From NCBI GenBank assembly GCA_020633515.1, contig JACKDM010000054.1:1-33287 (forward strand): a stretch of DNA of 33,287 nt. The letters run 5' to 3'. The translations under genes were made by a program, and so were the position numbers. Each line of letters begins with the position of its first letter. The stretch's first letter is position 1. The stretch comes from Myxococcales bacterium (lineage in GTDB: Bacteria > Myxococcota > Bradymonadia > UBA7976 > UBA1532). Under the pieces are notes generated by a model that searched no databases, was not told where the DNA came from, and worked only from the letters and a program-made list of their open reading frames with translations. Of this stretch, positions 26,201-33,287 are shown piece after piece.

Positions 26201-27054
26201 GCGCGGTCGTCGACCGGATCCGCCGCCTCGAGCCGGTGCTGCACGAGGCGCCGGCCTACAACGGCTGGGAGCCGCTGGCCTACCGGGCGCTCTACTGCTT
26301 CTCGGCGGGGCTCGACGGGCGCTACCACGAGCTGCGCGCGCGGCTGCCCGAGCTGATGGGCGACGCGCGGCGGCGAGGGGCGCGCATCGAGCAGGCGCTG
26401 GTGGCGTTGTTCGGCGGGGTGACCGCGCACCTCGCCGCCGGTGATCCCGACGCGGCCGAGCAGGCGCTGGAAGACTTCTTCGACCGCTGGACGGGCCCCG
26501 AGGCGAGCCCGTTCGACGTGCTCGCGACCATGGCGCGGCTGCGGATCATGCGCTACCGCGGCGACCGGCTCGGGGCGTTCGACGCGATCGGCGTGGTGCG
26601 GCGGCGGTGGAGCGAGAGCCGGGTCGACATCCGCGACTCGCTGTGGCTCGAAGAGGGGCTCGCGGCGCTGCCGGTGCTCGACGTCGTCCCCGAGGCGCGC
26701 GGGCTGGTGCGGCAGGCGGCGCGCATGCTGCGGCGCTCGTCGTGGGGCGCCGGGGAGGCGTTCTCGCGGGTGCTCGAGGCCTCGCTGGCCTACGCCGACG
26801 GCCACGCGAAGCGCGCGGTGCGCGAGCTCGACACGGCGCGGCGCGCGTTCCCGCTCGGCGAGCCGCCGCCGCGGATGGCGCCGTTGTTCGACCGGGCGCG
26901 GGCGAAGTGGAGCGACGACGCCGAGGCGCTCGCGACGGCCGACGCCGCGCTGCGCGCGCAGGGCGTGGTCGATCCCGAGCGGTGGATGCAGGCGCTGTTT
27001 CCGCTCCCGCCCGCGGTGGAGCTGGCCCGGCTGCCGCCGCGGGGGGCGTCGTAG
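23299..27054 (+). CDS. Ser/Thr protein kinase fused to an ATPase and a helical-repeat region
   Basis: The 1251-residue soluble regulator begins with a Hanks-type kinase at about residues 35-330: Gly loop CLGARGMGVVFEVYD (41-55), Lys65 in VALK, catalytic HRDIKPDN (Asp191), DFG from 215, and GTRGYMSPQQ as activation-segment end. A STAND/AAA-type ATPase follows, with Walker A GPSGMGK (360-366) and Walker B VVLFLDDVQ. Residues from about 640 to the end are Ala/Arg/Leu-rich helices of TPR type. This architecture (PknK-like) is common in myxobacteria and serves as a signal-gated switch; substrates are unknown. There is no membrane segment. ATG 23299 is preferred over GTG 23260; neither has a strong ribosome-binding site. 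It is convergent with the giant OmpA-type gene. Confidence 0.9.
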   Translation: MRGAPDERSGRVHDGGSRVVDGDDGELGEAPFGERFRVIRCLGARGMGVVFEVYDRDRAERVALKTSKRLDALGLALFKNEFRALADIDHPHLVRLYELFAPLHAESDQWFFTMELIDGPTLMSWLRGGEDPALAETAEMSVEEALRPASPDTSGPPMPLPGASHDRLRRAMGQLAQGIAALHARGLLHRDIKPDNIRVDHVDGPDGEERVVLLDFGLAVRLDGTAGEGLEGGWVVGTRGYMSPQQAAGLPPTKADDWYAFGAVLYEALTGVAPRRGVGDRPVPITVEAPLDLADLAVALLDPDPSARPSEAEILHRLDADGRDERPRVALVGRRPVMAALDEALDRARGGSLTFAHLWGPSGMGKSFAVEAWLGERAPGTLVLRGRSHRREDVPFGPFDSLVDDLARRLTDWPRTHIDAVLPRHLGALVAVFPVLDRLAAVRDAPARQRVDDDPRLRRDRAATALREMLGRIADRRRVVLFLDDVQHGGPDSAALLDALFSPPDPPGVLLVSTARHTDGSPLIEALRAACEATGVPWAERCVPIGPLSTDESRLLAERLLEEGSSGERVARIADEAGGHPFLITELAAHTRLRLDRSKGFKLGDAIQARVADLPREARMVLELVALAERPLPTRLVIAASGGDADQTRALAALRAASLVRGGLDIAGTVEAFHDAVKDAVAEKIEPQRRAALHRALAEALEEEDGADEEQLALHWQGAGEAARAARWAVAGGRRAVAAGAFERGAAFYRQAIAGGIDDPEIHRALAEALQYAGRADEAAEAWMVTAARVSASARTAAERTAAEQWLMGGRVERAQSVLDRLIRAAGLRLPQSRLRAVGTIAWAVLGWWIRGLTGRLTPAVEPDAARIERYDLLAARLAGWYAMTPIELLWTVARAARVGFASGERGRAATALAMGRTLVIWSGLPGSRAAAERLGQACEAARGDALAVQITIEVMRVVTAMRRGDWRAVVDRIRRLEPVLHEAPAYNGWEPLAYRALYCFSAGLDGRYHELRARLPELMGDARRRGARIEQALVALFGGVTAHLAAGDPDAAEQALEDFFDRWTGPEASPFDVLATMARLRIMRYRGDRLGAFDAIGVVRRRWSESRVDIRDSLWLEEGLAALPVLDVVPEARGLVRQAARMLRRSSWGAGEAFSRVLEASLAYADGHAKRAVRELDTARRAFPLGEPPPRMAPLFDRARAKWSDDAEALATADAALRAQGVVDPERWMQALFPLPPAVELARLPPRGAS

Positions 27055-27226
27055 CGCGCCCGACGGTGCGTGGGCGGGCTGCGGACGCCGTGATCGTTCG
27101 TCCCGGACGGCGCTGTCGGGGCCCGAGACGCGGGCTCCTCTCCCGGGCCGACCGTGTTGCGCCCGCCATCCGGACTCCGAACGCGCGGCGGACGCGGTGG
27201 CATGGGCGCTCGCGCCGAGATGGCAC

Positions 27227-27323
27227 GATGGCATCATGGCATGATGGCATATAGAGCGTTGGCCTTCGATGGCATCATGCCACGTTAAACATGGCATCTC
27301 GGCGAGAAGATGGCGATGCCATC
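27227..27323. repeat. Six-copy ATGNCAT array in a convergent intergenic gap
   Basis: Copies start at 27228, 27236, 27244, 27269, 27291 and 27316. The first three are 8 bp apart; the rest are spaced 25, 22 and 25 bp, about two helical turns. Most carry the extended GATGGCATC form and the last is its reverse complement, GATGCCATC. Confidence 0.75.
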
Positions 27324-27392
27324 GCCCAGCTCGGGCGACGGATGAGCCATCCTGCGATCGAAGGGATCGATGGGTGAGACCGCGGAGAACCA

Positions 27393-27436
27393 GGCGAGGG
27401 CGCCGGCCGTCCACGCGGGCGGCCGGCGCCCTCGCC
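27393..27436 (-). terminator. Perfect 17-bp GC hairpin directly after the giant gene
   Basis: GGCGAGGGCGCCGGCCG (27393-27409) pairs perfectly with CGGCCGGCGCCCTCGCC (27420-27436) across a 10-nt loop. The hairpin begins two bases after the giant gene's stop codon (27439-27441). There is no T-run, which is usual for terminator-like hairpins in very GC-rich genomes. It can work in both directions and may also end kinase transcripts. Confidence 0.7.
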
Positions 27437-27441
27437 GATCA

Positions 27442-27612
27442 GCGCATCGACCGCGCGCGCGCGACCGCCCGCTGGGTGATCTCGGCCGGGATGTCGGCCT
27501 CGGTCTTGAGCGGCAGGTTGCGGGCCTTGCGGATCCGGTTGGTGTCCTTCAGCCACGCGCGCTCCTCGGCGAGGAGGTCGCGTTGCGTCGGAGGCAGGTC
27601 GAGCGGATCGGT
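27442..27612 (-). other. C-terminal helical unit B of the giant protein
   Basis: A 57-residue segment ends the protein: TDPLDLPPTQRDLLAEERAW, then LKDTNRIRKARNLPL, then EADIPAEITQRAVARA. It aligns with unit A over its whole length (shared TDP, PPT.R.LL, E.A.L...NR and ADIP.EIT.RA..R). I do not recognise the family. The frame is intact to the stop. Confidence 0.7.
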
Positions 27613-27689
27613 GCGGTTGGCCTGCGCCTCCCGCTGATCCGCCGCCGAGCCGCCGGCGTTGTTGGCCTGGTCGATCAGCGAGGGGTCGC

Positions 27690-28600
27690 GCCCGCCGGCA
27701 CCGGCGCCACCGGTCGCACCGGCCGCGCCACCGGCACCACCCGCGGCCCCCGCCGCGCCACCGCCGCTACCCGCGCCACCGGCCGCGCCTGCGGCGCCAC
27801 CGACCGCACCGGCCACGCCACCGGCACGCCGGCCGCGCCACCCGCACCACCGGCACCACCCGCGTTACCGGCCGCCACCGGCACCACCCGCGGCGCTACC
27901 GCCGCCACCGGCACCACCCGCGCCACCAGCCGCGCCCGCAGCGCGCCACCGGCCACACCAGCCACGCCACCGCCGCACCACCAGCCGCGCCACCGCACCA
28001 CCGGCACCACCTGCGCCACTGGCCGCGCCACCGCGGCACCAGCCCGCGCCACCACGCCACCAGCGCCACCAGCCACTGGCACCACCAGCGCCACCGGCAC
28101 CACCGGGCTGAGCCACCCGCCACCACCGCCCACCAGCCGCGCCACCAGCACCACCACCACCCGCGCGGCGCCATTGGCCGCGCAGCCACGCCACCAGCAC
28201 CACCGCGCTACCGGCACCACCGGCCGCACCCGCGGCGCTATTGGCCGCGCCAGCCACGCCACCGGCACCACCAGCGCTACCACCCACCGGCCGCGCCCAC
28301 CAGCACCACCGCCACCGGCCGCACCACCGGCCGCACCATGCGCACCGGCCGCCCTGCAGCACCGGCCGCGCCCGCAGCGCCACCGCCCGCGCCTGCAGCG
28401 CCACCAGCCGCGCCCGCACCGGCCCGCCGGCCGCGCCTGCAGCGCCACCGGCCGCGCCTGCAGCACCACCGGCCGCGCCCGCAGCAGCACCACCGGCCAC
28501 CCTGCAGCGCCACCGGCGCCCGCCCGCCTGCCGCGCCACCGCCCGCCGCACCACCAGCGCCACCACCGGGACCCTTTGCCGGGCGGCGGACCACCACTAT
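27690..28600 (-). repeat. Gly/Ala-coding low-complexity repeat block
   Basis: The + strand is built of GCCACCGGC, GCGCCTGCAGC and ACCACC words. On the coding strand one frame reads runs such as GGAAGAAGGAGGAAG. Longer units of about 21 bp appear near 28380-28510. Every frame stays open for long stretches, so open frames here carry no weight as gene evidence. Confidence 0.75.
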
Positions 28601-28709
28601 CGGACCGCATCGCCGGGTGGTCCGGCGGCAACCCGAAGTCGTAGTCGTCGGCGTTCTCCGGCCGCGAGGCGGGGTCCTGGCCTTCCTGGCCGTTGGCGAC
28701 CCATTCCTT

Positions 28710-28877
28710 CCACGCCGCGTTGTGGCGCTCCTTGGCGCGCTCGGTGATCTCGGGCGGGATGTCGCCGCCTTCTTCTCGTCCGCCGACGAGAGGAAGCGGT
28801 TGACCCGGCTCAGGTACGCGAGCTCCATCTGGAGCAGCGCGCGCCCGGTCGGCGGCGGATCGAAGCGCGGATCCGTC
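28710..28877 (-). other. Helical unit A of the giant protein, with one frameshift
   Basis: Reads TDPRFDPPPTGRALLQMELA, then YLSRVNRFLSSADEKKAA. After a missing base near 28767 it continues DIPPEITERAKERHNAAWKE. It is homologous to unit B at the end of the gene. Downstream in the corrected frame, GQDPASRPENADDYDFGLPP leads into the Gly/Ala block. Confidence 0.65.
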
Positions 28878-29034
28878 TCGGGCGGCTCCTTCGCGGCCTC
28901 TTCGCCCGCCGCTTCACCCTCGGCCTTCTCCCCTTCACCGCCCTCGGCCGCACCACCGGCCTGCCAGCGCGCCACCGGCCGCGCCTGGCCGGCAGCCGCG
29001 CCACCGGCGGCGCGCCACCGGCAGGCGCGCCGCC

Positions 29035-29690
29035 GCGACCGCTTCACCGCCGGCCGCTTCACCGCCGGCCGCTTCGCCACCGGCCGCTTCGCCACCGGCC
29101 CCTTCGCCGCCAGCTTCGCCACCGGCCGCTTCGCCGCCAGCTTCGCCGCGCCGGTTCCCCGCCACCAGCCGCCGCGCCACCGGCCGCCTGCTGGCAGCCC
29201 GCCTCGCCGCCGCCTCGCCGCCACCGCTTCGCCACCAGCCGCTTCGCCGCCAGCTTCGCCACCGGCAGCCTCGCCGCCAGCCGCTTCGCCGCCAGCCGCT
29301 TCGCCACCAGCAGCGCGCGCCGCCAGCCGCTTCGCCGCCAGCCGCTTCGCCGCCAGCCGCTTCGCCGCCAGCTTCGCCGCCAGCCGCTTCGCGCCGCCCG
29401 CCGCGCCGCCACCGCCGCTTCGCCACCAGCCGCTTCGCCACCAGCAGCTTCGCCACCGGCCGCTTCACCGCCAGCCGCGCCACCACCAGCCGCGCCGCCA
29501 CCAGCCGCGCCGCCACCAGCCGCGCCGCCACCGGCCGCGCCGCCACCAGCCGCGCCGCCAGCCGCTTCACCGCCAGCCGCTTCACCACCGCCCCGCTTCA
29601 CCACCAGCCGCTTCGCCACCACCGCTTCGCCGCCAGCCGCGCGTCACCGCCAGCCCGCTTCGCCATTGGCTTCGCCACCAGCCGCTTCGC
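29035..29690 (-). repeat. 15-bp and 18-bp Glu/Ala/Gly-coding repeats
   Basis: Repeats of the type GCCACCGGCCGCTTC and GCCGCCAGCCGCTTC encode EAAGG-like units on the minus strand. Unit length varies and the frame shifts several times within the block. Confidence 0.7.
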
Positions 29691-29764
29691 CACCGGCTTC
29701 GCCACCAGCCGCTTCGCCACCAGCCGCTCATCCAGCCGCTTCGCTTCGCCACCGGCCGCTTTCG

Positions 29765-29927
29765 CCACCGGCTTTCACCGCCAGCCGCTTCGCCACCGGC
29801 TTCACCGCCAGCCGCTCCGCCACCGGCTTCACCGCCAGCCGCTTCGCCACCGGCTTCGCCACCAGCCGCTTCGCCACCGGCTTCGCCACCAGCCGCTTCG
29901 CCACCGGCTTCACCGCCAGCCGCTTCG
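29765..29927 (-). repeat. 27-bp tandem repeat encoding GGEAAGGEA
   Basis: Units start at 29765, 29793, 29820, 29847, 29874 and 29901. All are 27 bp except the first, which is 28 bp because of an extra T in CTTT. That single base breaks the frame. Confidence 0.8.
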
Positions 29928-30121
29928 CCACCAGCAGCCTCGCCACCAGTTTCACCGCCAGCCGCGTCGCCACCAGCCTCGCCGCCGGCCACTTCGCCAC
30001 CGGCTTCACCGCCAGCCGCTTCGCCACTGGCCGCTTCACCACCAGCCGCGTCGCCACCGGCCGCCTGCCACTCGCTGCGCCGCCAGCACCGCCAGCGGCC
30101 GCCTGCCACCGGCCGCCCTCG

Positions 30122-30264
30122 CCACCGGCCGCCTGACCCTGCGGCCACCGGCCGCCTGACCCTGCTGGCCACCGGCCGCCTGACCCTGCTGGCCACCGGC
30201 CGCCTGACCCTGCTGGCCACCGGCCGCCTGACCCTGCTGGCCGCCGGCCGCCTGACCCCTGCTG
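30122..30264 (-). repeat. 24-bp tandem repeat encoding QQGQAAGG
   Basis: Units start at 30122, 30145, 30169, 30193, 30217 and 30241. The first is 23 bp (CTGCGG where the others have CTGCTGG) and the others 24 bp. The coding-strand frame that avoids Arg-rich nonsense reads QQGQAAGG. Confidence 0.8.
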
Positions 30265-30289
30265 ACCACCGGCCCGCCTGACCACTGGC

Positions 30290-30475
30290 CGCCTGACCCT
30301 GCTGACCGCCTGACCACCGGCCGCCTGACCACCGGCCGCCTGACCACCGGCCGCCTGACCACTGCCGCCTGACCGCCTTCCTGACCACCGGCCGCCTGAC
30401 CACCGGCCGCCACCAGCCGCCTGACCGCCGGCCGCCTGACCGCCGGCCGCCTGACCACCGGCCGCCTGGCCTGCT
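30290..30475 (-). repeat. 15-bp tandem repeat encoding QAAGG
   Basis: CTGACCACCGGCCGC is perfect at 30310, 30325 and 30340, with degenerate copies on both sides, including a ragged run to about 30475. Irregular copies change the reading frame. Confidence 0.7.
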
Positions 30476-30654
30476 GGACCCGCAGCGCCGCCGGGCAGGT
30501 GATCCCTGCCGCGGCCGCCTGCTGCTCTCCGCCCTCTTCGCCGCCTTCGCCAGCCGGCGCATCCAGGCAGACCAGTGCCCGCCTCACCGCCGGCCGCTCT
30601 TCACCGCCAGCCTCGCCAGCCGGCTGCCTCCCTGCAGACCGCCGGCCCGCTTCC

Positions 30655-30795
30655 TCGCCGCCGGCCGCTTCCTCGCCGCCAGCCGCTTCCTCGCCGCCAG
30701 CCGCTTCCTCGCCAGCCGCTTCCGCCGGCCGCTTCCTCACCGCCGGCCGCTTCCTCACCGCCGCCGCTTCCTCACCGCCGGCCGCCTCCTCACCA
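30655..30795 (-). repeat. 18-bp tandem repeat encoding GGEEAA
   Basis: Units such as GCCGCTTCCTCGCCGCCA are repeated about seven times with small length differences, for example a shortened copy near 30708-30725. On the coding strand they read GGEEAA, grading into the GGEEA block. Confidence 0.7.
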
Positions 30796-33287
30796 CCGGC
30801 CTCTTCTCACCGCCGGCCTCCTCACCGCCGGCCTCCTCACCGCCGGCCTCCTCACCGCCGGCCTCCTCACCGCCGGCCTCCTCACCGCCGGCCTCCTCAC
30901 CGCCGGCCTCCTCACCACCACCCTCGGCAGCGCCACCCTCCTCACCCGTGCCCGCAGCGGCCTTCGCCTCCTGCATCCCCTTCTTCGCTTCCTCCCCCGC
31001 CTCCTCCACCGACTTCACCGCCGACTGCTGAGCCTCGGCCAGCGAACCGCTCGCCTCGCCCATGATCGACGACATATCCCCGGCGCTCGCGATCTCGCTC
31101 GGCGCGCTCGCCGCCGTCTCCTTCGCCTTCTCCGCCCCATCCTTCGCCTTGTCCGACGCCGCGTTCAGGGCCGCCTGCGCCCCCGTCGCCGCCTCGCCGA
31201 ACTTCGACCCGGCGGCCGCCGCCTCCTCCATCGAGTTCTTCAGCGCCGACGTCGCCTCCGCGGCGGCAGCCTGAAGCTTCCCGGCCGGGTTCATCTGACT
31301 CGCCGCGGTGTCCTTGAGCTTCTTGACGCCCTGATCGAGCACCTCGGTCGCCTTGCCCTTGAGCTTGGCCACCCCCGAGTCGACGTTGACGCCCATGTCC
31401 TTCATGCGCGCCGCGGCCTGATCGAGCAGCGCACCGCCGGCCTCGATCGCCTCGGTCTTCGCCTGCTCCACCACCCCGACGACCTGCTCCACGTTCTGCC
31501 GGACCTTCTCCTCCATCGGCGCGATGGCTTCCTCTGCCTTCGCCTTCAGCCGCGGGAAGAGATCCTCCTTGAGGAAGTCGAGCGCCGCCTGAGACAGCGG
31601 CTTCTCTCCCTCGATGACAGCCACCACCTGCTCGATCGCATCACTCAGGATCGGCGCCTGGTCCTGCAACCGATCCGCGTAACACTCCAACAGGTTCGTC
31701 AGCAGGTTCTTGCAGTACGCCTCGATCTCCGGCAGCACCTTGTCCTTGAGCCGGTTGAGCACCTCGCGCGGATCGGGCAGCGAAGCGATGAAGTCACCGA
31801 GCGACGACAGATGCTCCTCGATCGTGCCCTTCACCTCATCGAACGCCGCCACCGCGCCCTCGAGCTGAACCCGATGGTCCTCGAAGACATCCTTCCGCAT
31901 GGCTTCCCCATGCGTGCGCAGCTCGTCCGACAGCTCCTTGCGCAGCGCCTCGTACCGCCGCGCCGCCTCCTCCGGCGTCAGGTTCTCCTCCGCCGCGATG
32001 GCTTCGAGCTCGCTCTGCAGCTTGCCCTTCACCGACGACAGCGTCTCCTTGCCCGTCGACAGCGCCTCGTCGTAGAGCTGCGCGAGGCACCCCGTCGAGT
32101 CGGAGATGAAGAACTCGTACTTCCCGACGATGATCTCGAGCCCGCTCGCCCCCTTCTGCTGCAGCTTGCGGATCTCGATCTCCAGCCGCCAGATCTGCTG
32201 CTCGAGCTCCCGGATCAACAGCGTCAGCTTGTCGACCGTCTTGAAGTCACGCACCCAGATCTCATCCGCCGTCCACTTCGCGAACGCCGGATCGGTCTCC
32301 AGGATCGTGCACACCACCCGCCGGTTCTGCGCGTGCGCCGCCTCGTCCTCACCCTCCGCGACCGGCTGCGCCTCGCCATAACCCTTCGCGACCAGCCGAT
32401 CGCCCGCGATCCCCGCCTCCATCAACGCCAGCCGCACCGAATTCGCGCGCCGCGTGCTCAGATCGAGGTTGTACGCCTCCTCACCGCGCGTGTCGGTGTG
32501 ACCTCCCACCTCCACCTTGAGGATGTGCTCCGCCCGCTTCAGCGCCGCCGCGAGCTTCTCGATCGCGATCTTGTTCGCCTCGGCCAGCGTCGCCGCGTCC
32601 GGCGGCACCCGCGTCGTGTCCTTGACGTATGCCAGCACCGCCTCGAAGAACGCCTTCATGGCAGCGAGGCCCGCCGCGTCGTACCGCAGCAAGCCATCCC
32701 GCGACGCCGGCACCTTCGAGAGGAAGCCATCGCGCTCCTCATCGACGCCCATGCCATCGCCGAGCGCGCTCCGCTTCTCCGCGTACGCGCCCGTCACCTG
32801 CCGCCGCAAGGCATCGATCTCACCGATCGTCGCCAGCCGCGCGTCCCGATCGTCCGCCCCCGCCGCCAACGCATCCGCCAGCAGCTTCTCCAGCCGCGCC
32901 AGCTCGGCCTCCAGCCGCGCCAGCTCCGCCTTCACCCGCTCCGACTCCGGCGCGAGCGCATCGATCGTCACGAAGTCGGCGACCCAGATGACATCCGCCA
33001 CCCAGTTGGCATAGGAGTCATCGACCTCCTGCGCCGTGAACTCCACCCGCCGGCTCTCGCCATCATCCGCCGGCGTATCGGCCCCATGCCCCGCCGCCAC
33101 CAGCCGCGCGGGATCCACCCCCGCCTCGATCAACGCCAGCCGCACCGCCTTCGCGCGCCGCTCCGCCAGCGTCGCATCCGCCGCGTGCTCCTGCTCGTCG
33201 GCGTGCCCGCCCACCTCGACCACCCGCAGATGCTGCGCGTTGTCGAGCATCTCCGCGATCTGCGCGATCGCAAGCTCGTTCTCCGCC
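30755..33287 (-). CDS. Giant OmpA-type protein, intact part: two tandem OmpA modules and a long helical region (5' end beyond the window)
   Basis: The frame is open to the window edge, so the N-terminus is missing. From the edge inward there is a first OmpA peptidoglycan-binding domain (VEVGGHADEQ, then RRAKAVRLALIEAG). After it comes a short conserved extension (ANWVADVIWVADFVTIDAL), a coiled coil, and a linker. A second OmpA domain follows at about 32300-32610 (VEVGGHTDTRG, then STRRANSVRLALMEAGI), with a matching extension (FAKWTADEIWVRDFKTVDKL). Then come about 400 residues of amphipathic helices with few aromatics, and the GGEEA repeats. The OmpA domains suggest anchoring to the cell wall in the periplasm or at the surface. 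The stop at 30755 probably lies out of frame: an extra base near 30805 turns the acidic repeat into Arg-rich sequence, and the gene likely continues to 27439. Confidence 0.8.
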   Translation of the reverse strand, partial: AENELAIAQIAEMLDNAQHLRVVEVGGHADEQEHAADATLAERRAKAVRLALIEAGVDPARLVAAGHGADTPADDGESRRVEFTAQEVDDSYANWVADVIWVADFVTIDALAPESERVKAELARLEAELARLEKLLADALAAGADDRDARLATIGEIDALRRQVTGAYAEKRSALGDGMGVDEERDGFLSKVPASRDGLLRYDAAGLAAMKAFFEAVLAYVKDTTRVPPDAATLAEANKIAIEKLAAALKRAEHILKVEVGGHTDTRGEEAYNLDLSTRRANSVRLALMEAGIAGDRLVAKGYGEAQPVAEGEDEAAHAQNRRVVCTILETDPAFAKWTADEIWVRDFKTVDKLTLLIRELEQQIWRLEIEIRKLQQKGASGLEIIVGKYEFFISDSTGCLAQLYDEALSTGKETLSSVKGKLQSELEAIAAEENLTPEEAARRYEALRKELSDELRTHGEAMRKDVFEDHRVQLEGAVAAFDEVKGTIEEHLSSLGDFIASLPDPREVLNRLKDKVLPEIEAYCKNLLTNLLECYADRLQDQAPILSDAIEQVVAVIEGEKPLSQAALDFLKEDLFPRLKAKAEEAIAPMEEKVRQNVEQVVGVVEQAKTEAIEAGGALLDQAAARMKDMGVNVDSGVAKLKGKATEVLDQGVKKLKDTAASQMNPAGKLQAAAAEATSALKNSMEEAAAAGSKFGEAATGAQAALNAASDKAKDGAEKAKETAASAPSEIASAGDMSSIMGEASGSLAEAQQSAVKSVEEAGEEAKKGMQEAKAAAGTGEEGGAAEGGGEEAGGEEAGGEEAGGEEAGGEEAGGEEAGGEEAGGEKRPVVRRRPAVRKRRR
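30811..30915 (-). repeat. Seven perfect 15-bp repeats encoding GGEEA
   Basis: CGCCGGCCTCCTCAC is repeated without change at 30811, 30826, 30841, 30856, 30871, 30886 and 30901. It is in frame with the OmpA-type gene and encodes an acidic, flexible GGEEA linker. Complete identity at the DNA level points to recent expansion. Confidence 0.9.

Larger units (their letters stand above)
27055..27438. other. Convergent intergenic region with motif array and hairpin, no gene
   Basis: These 384 bp between the kinase gene and the end of the giant gene hold no credible coding frame. The middle carries the ATGNCAT array (27227-27323) and the right end the perfect 17-bp hairpin. A small AT-rich patch (CATATAGAG, TTAAAC) lies inside the array. 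Confidence 0.65.
27439..30805 (-). pseudogene. Frame-disrupted repeat-rich C-terminal part of the giant OmpA-type gene
   Basis: This is the apparent continuation of the OmpA-type gene. Biased but protein-like segments follow one another in shifting frames. They run from GGEEAA repeats, to QAAGG and QQGQAAGG repeats, to GGEAAGGEA repeats, to a Glu-rich stretch, then helical unit A (28710-28877), then Gly/Ala repeats. Next comes ANNAGGSAADQREAQANRTD, then helical unit B, ending ARARSMR and TGA at 27439. At least ten indels would be needed to join it into one frame. Single-base differences between otherwise perfect repeat copies (a 23-bp copy at 30122, a 28-bp copy at 29765) and one in non-repetitive sequence near 28767 are visible. 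Sequencing error is the first suspect; repeat slippage or real decay are alternatives. Confidence 0.6.

Noticed and set aside
22318..27414. Open frame of 1698 codons on the minus strand
   Set aside because: It lies antisense to the kinase/ATPase gene, is Arg/Pro/His-rich without domain motifs, and results from codon bias in GC-rich DNA.
28338..30281. Plus-strand open frame of 647 codons in the repeat block
   Set aside because: Encodes only PPAASPPAAS-like low complexity; the block stays open in most frames, and the minus strand carries flanking domains and the stop.
27690..30915. Possible CRISPR array
   Set aside because: The repeats are contiguous and of varying unit length, with no unique spacers and no cas genes.

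Overview
This is very GC-rich DNA. The gene content suggests a Myxococcota-type (myxobacterium-like) bacterium: cysteine-rich, MopE-type metal-binding lipoproteins, a cytoplasmic Ser/Thr kinase fused to a large ATPase/helical-repeat region, many lipoproteins and outer-membrane barrels, and a very large OmpA-like surface protein. The taxon is inferred from gene content only; no rRNA or tRNA gene is visible.

Layout. 1-3769 (+): the 3' part of a type I (fungal/mycobacterial style) fatty acid synthase carrying ketoreductase and ketosynthase domains. Its last ~370 bp are broken by about eight small indels. A separate AcpS-type phosphopantetheinyl transferase follows. 3860-6519 (+): a small helical protein of unknown function, a serine beta-lactamase-family lipoprotein and a small beta-barrel protein. 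6670-10123 (-): two lipoproteins, a Ca-dependent PI-PLC-like protein and an FGE/SUMF1-fold protein with metal-binding repeats. 10124-11197: a non-coding, C-rich spacer with short tandem repeats.

11198-22321 is a coherent polyamine locus. potABCD (+) encodes an ABC importer. It converges on a (-) operon of a eukaryotic-type GABA aminotransferase, a GNAT-like/GABA-aminotransferase fusion and a gamma-glutamylputrescine-oxidase-like flavoprotein. A beta-barrel protein is transcribed divergently from the aminotransferases, and a class I glutamine amidotransferase (-) lies beyond it. The likely job is uptake of putrescine/spermidine and breakdown through GABA-like intermediates.

22462-27054 (+): a lipoprotein and a 1251-residue kinase/ATPase/helical-repeat regulator. 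27439-33287 (-): one giant gene that runs off the right edge. It starts in this window with two tandem OmpA modules and a long helical region. It continues into about 3 kb of Gly/Ala/Glu/Gln tandem repeats with frame-breaking indels, and ends with two copies of a small unrecognised helical domain and a strong hairpin.

The most unusual signal across the window is an over-represented odd palindrome, ATGNCAT (extended form GATGNCATC). I counted 38 copies by eye. They form phased arrays (21-25 bp spacing) in three intergenic gaps, and inside genes they often coincide with otherwise rare codons.
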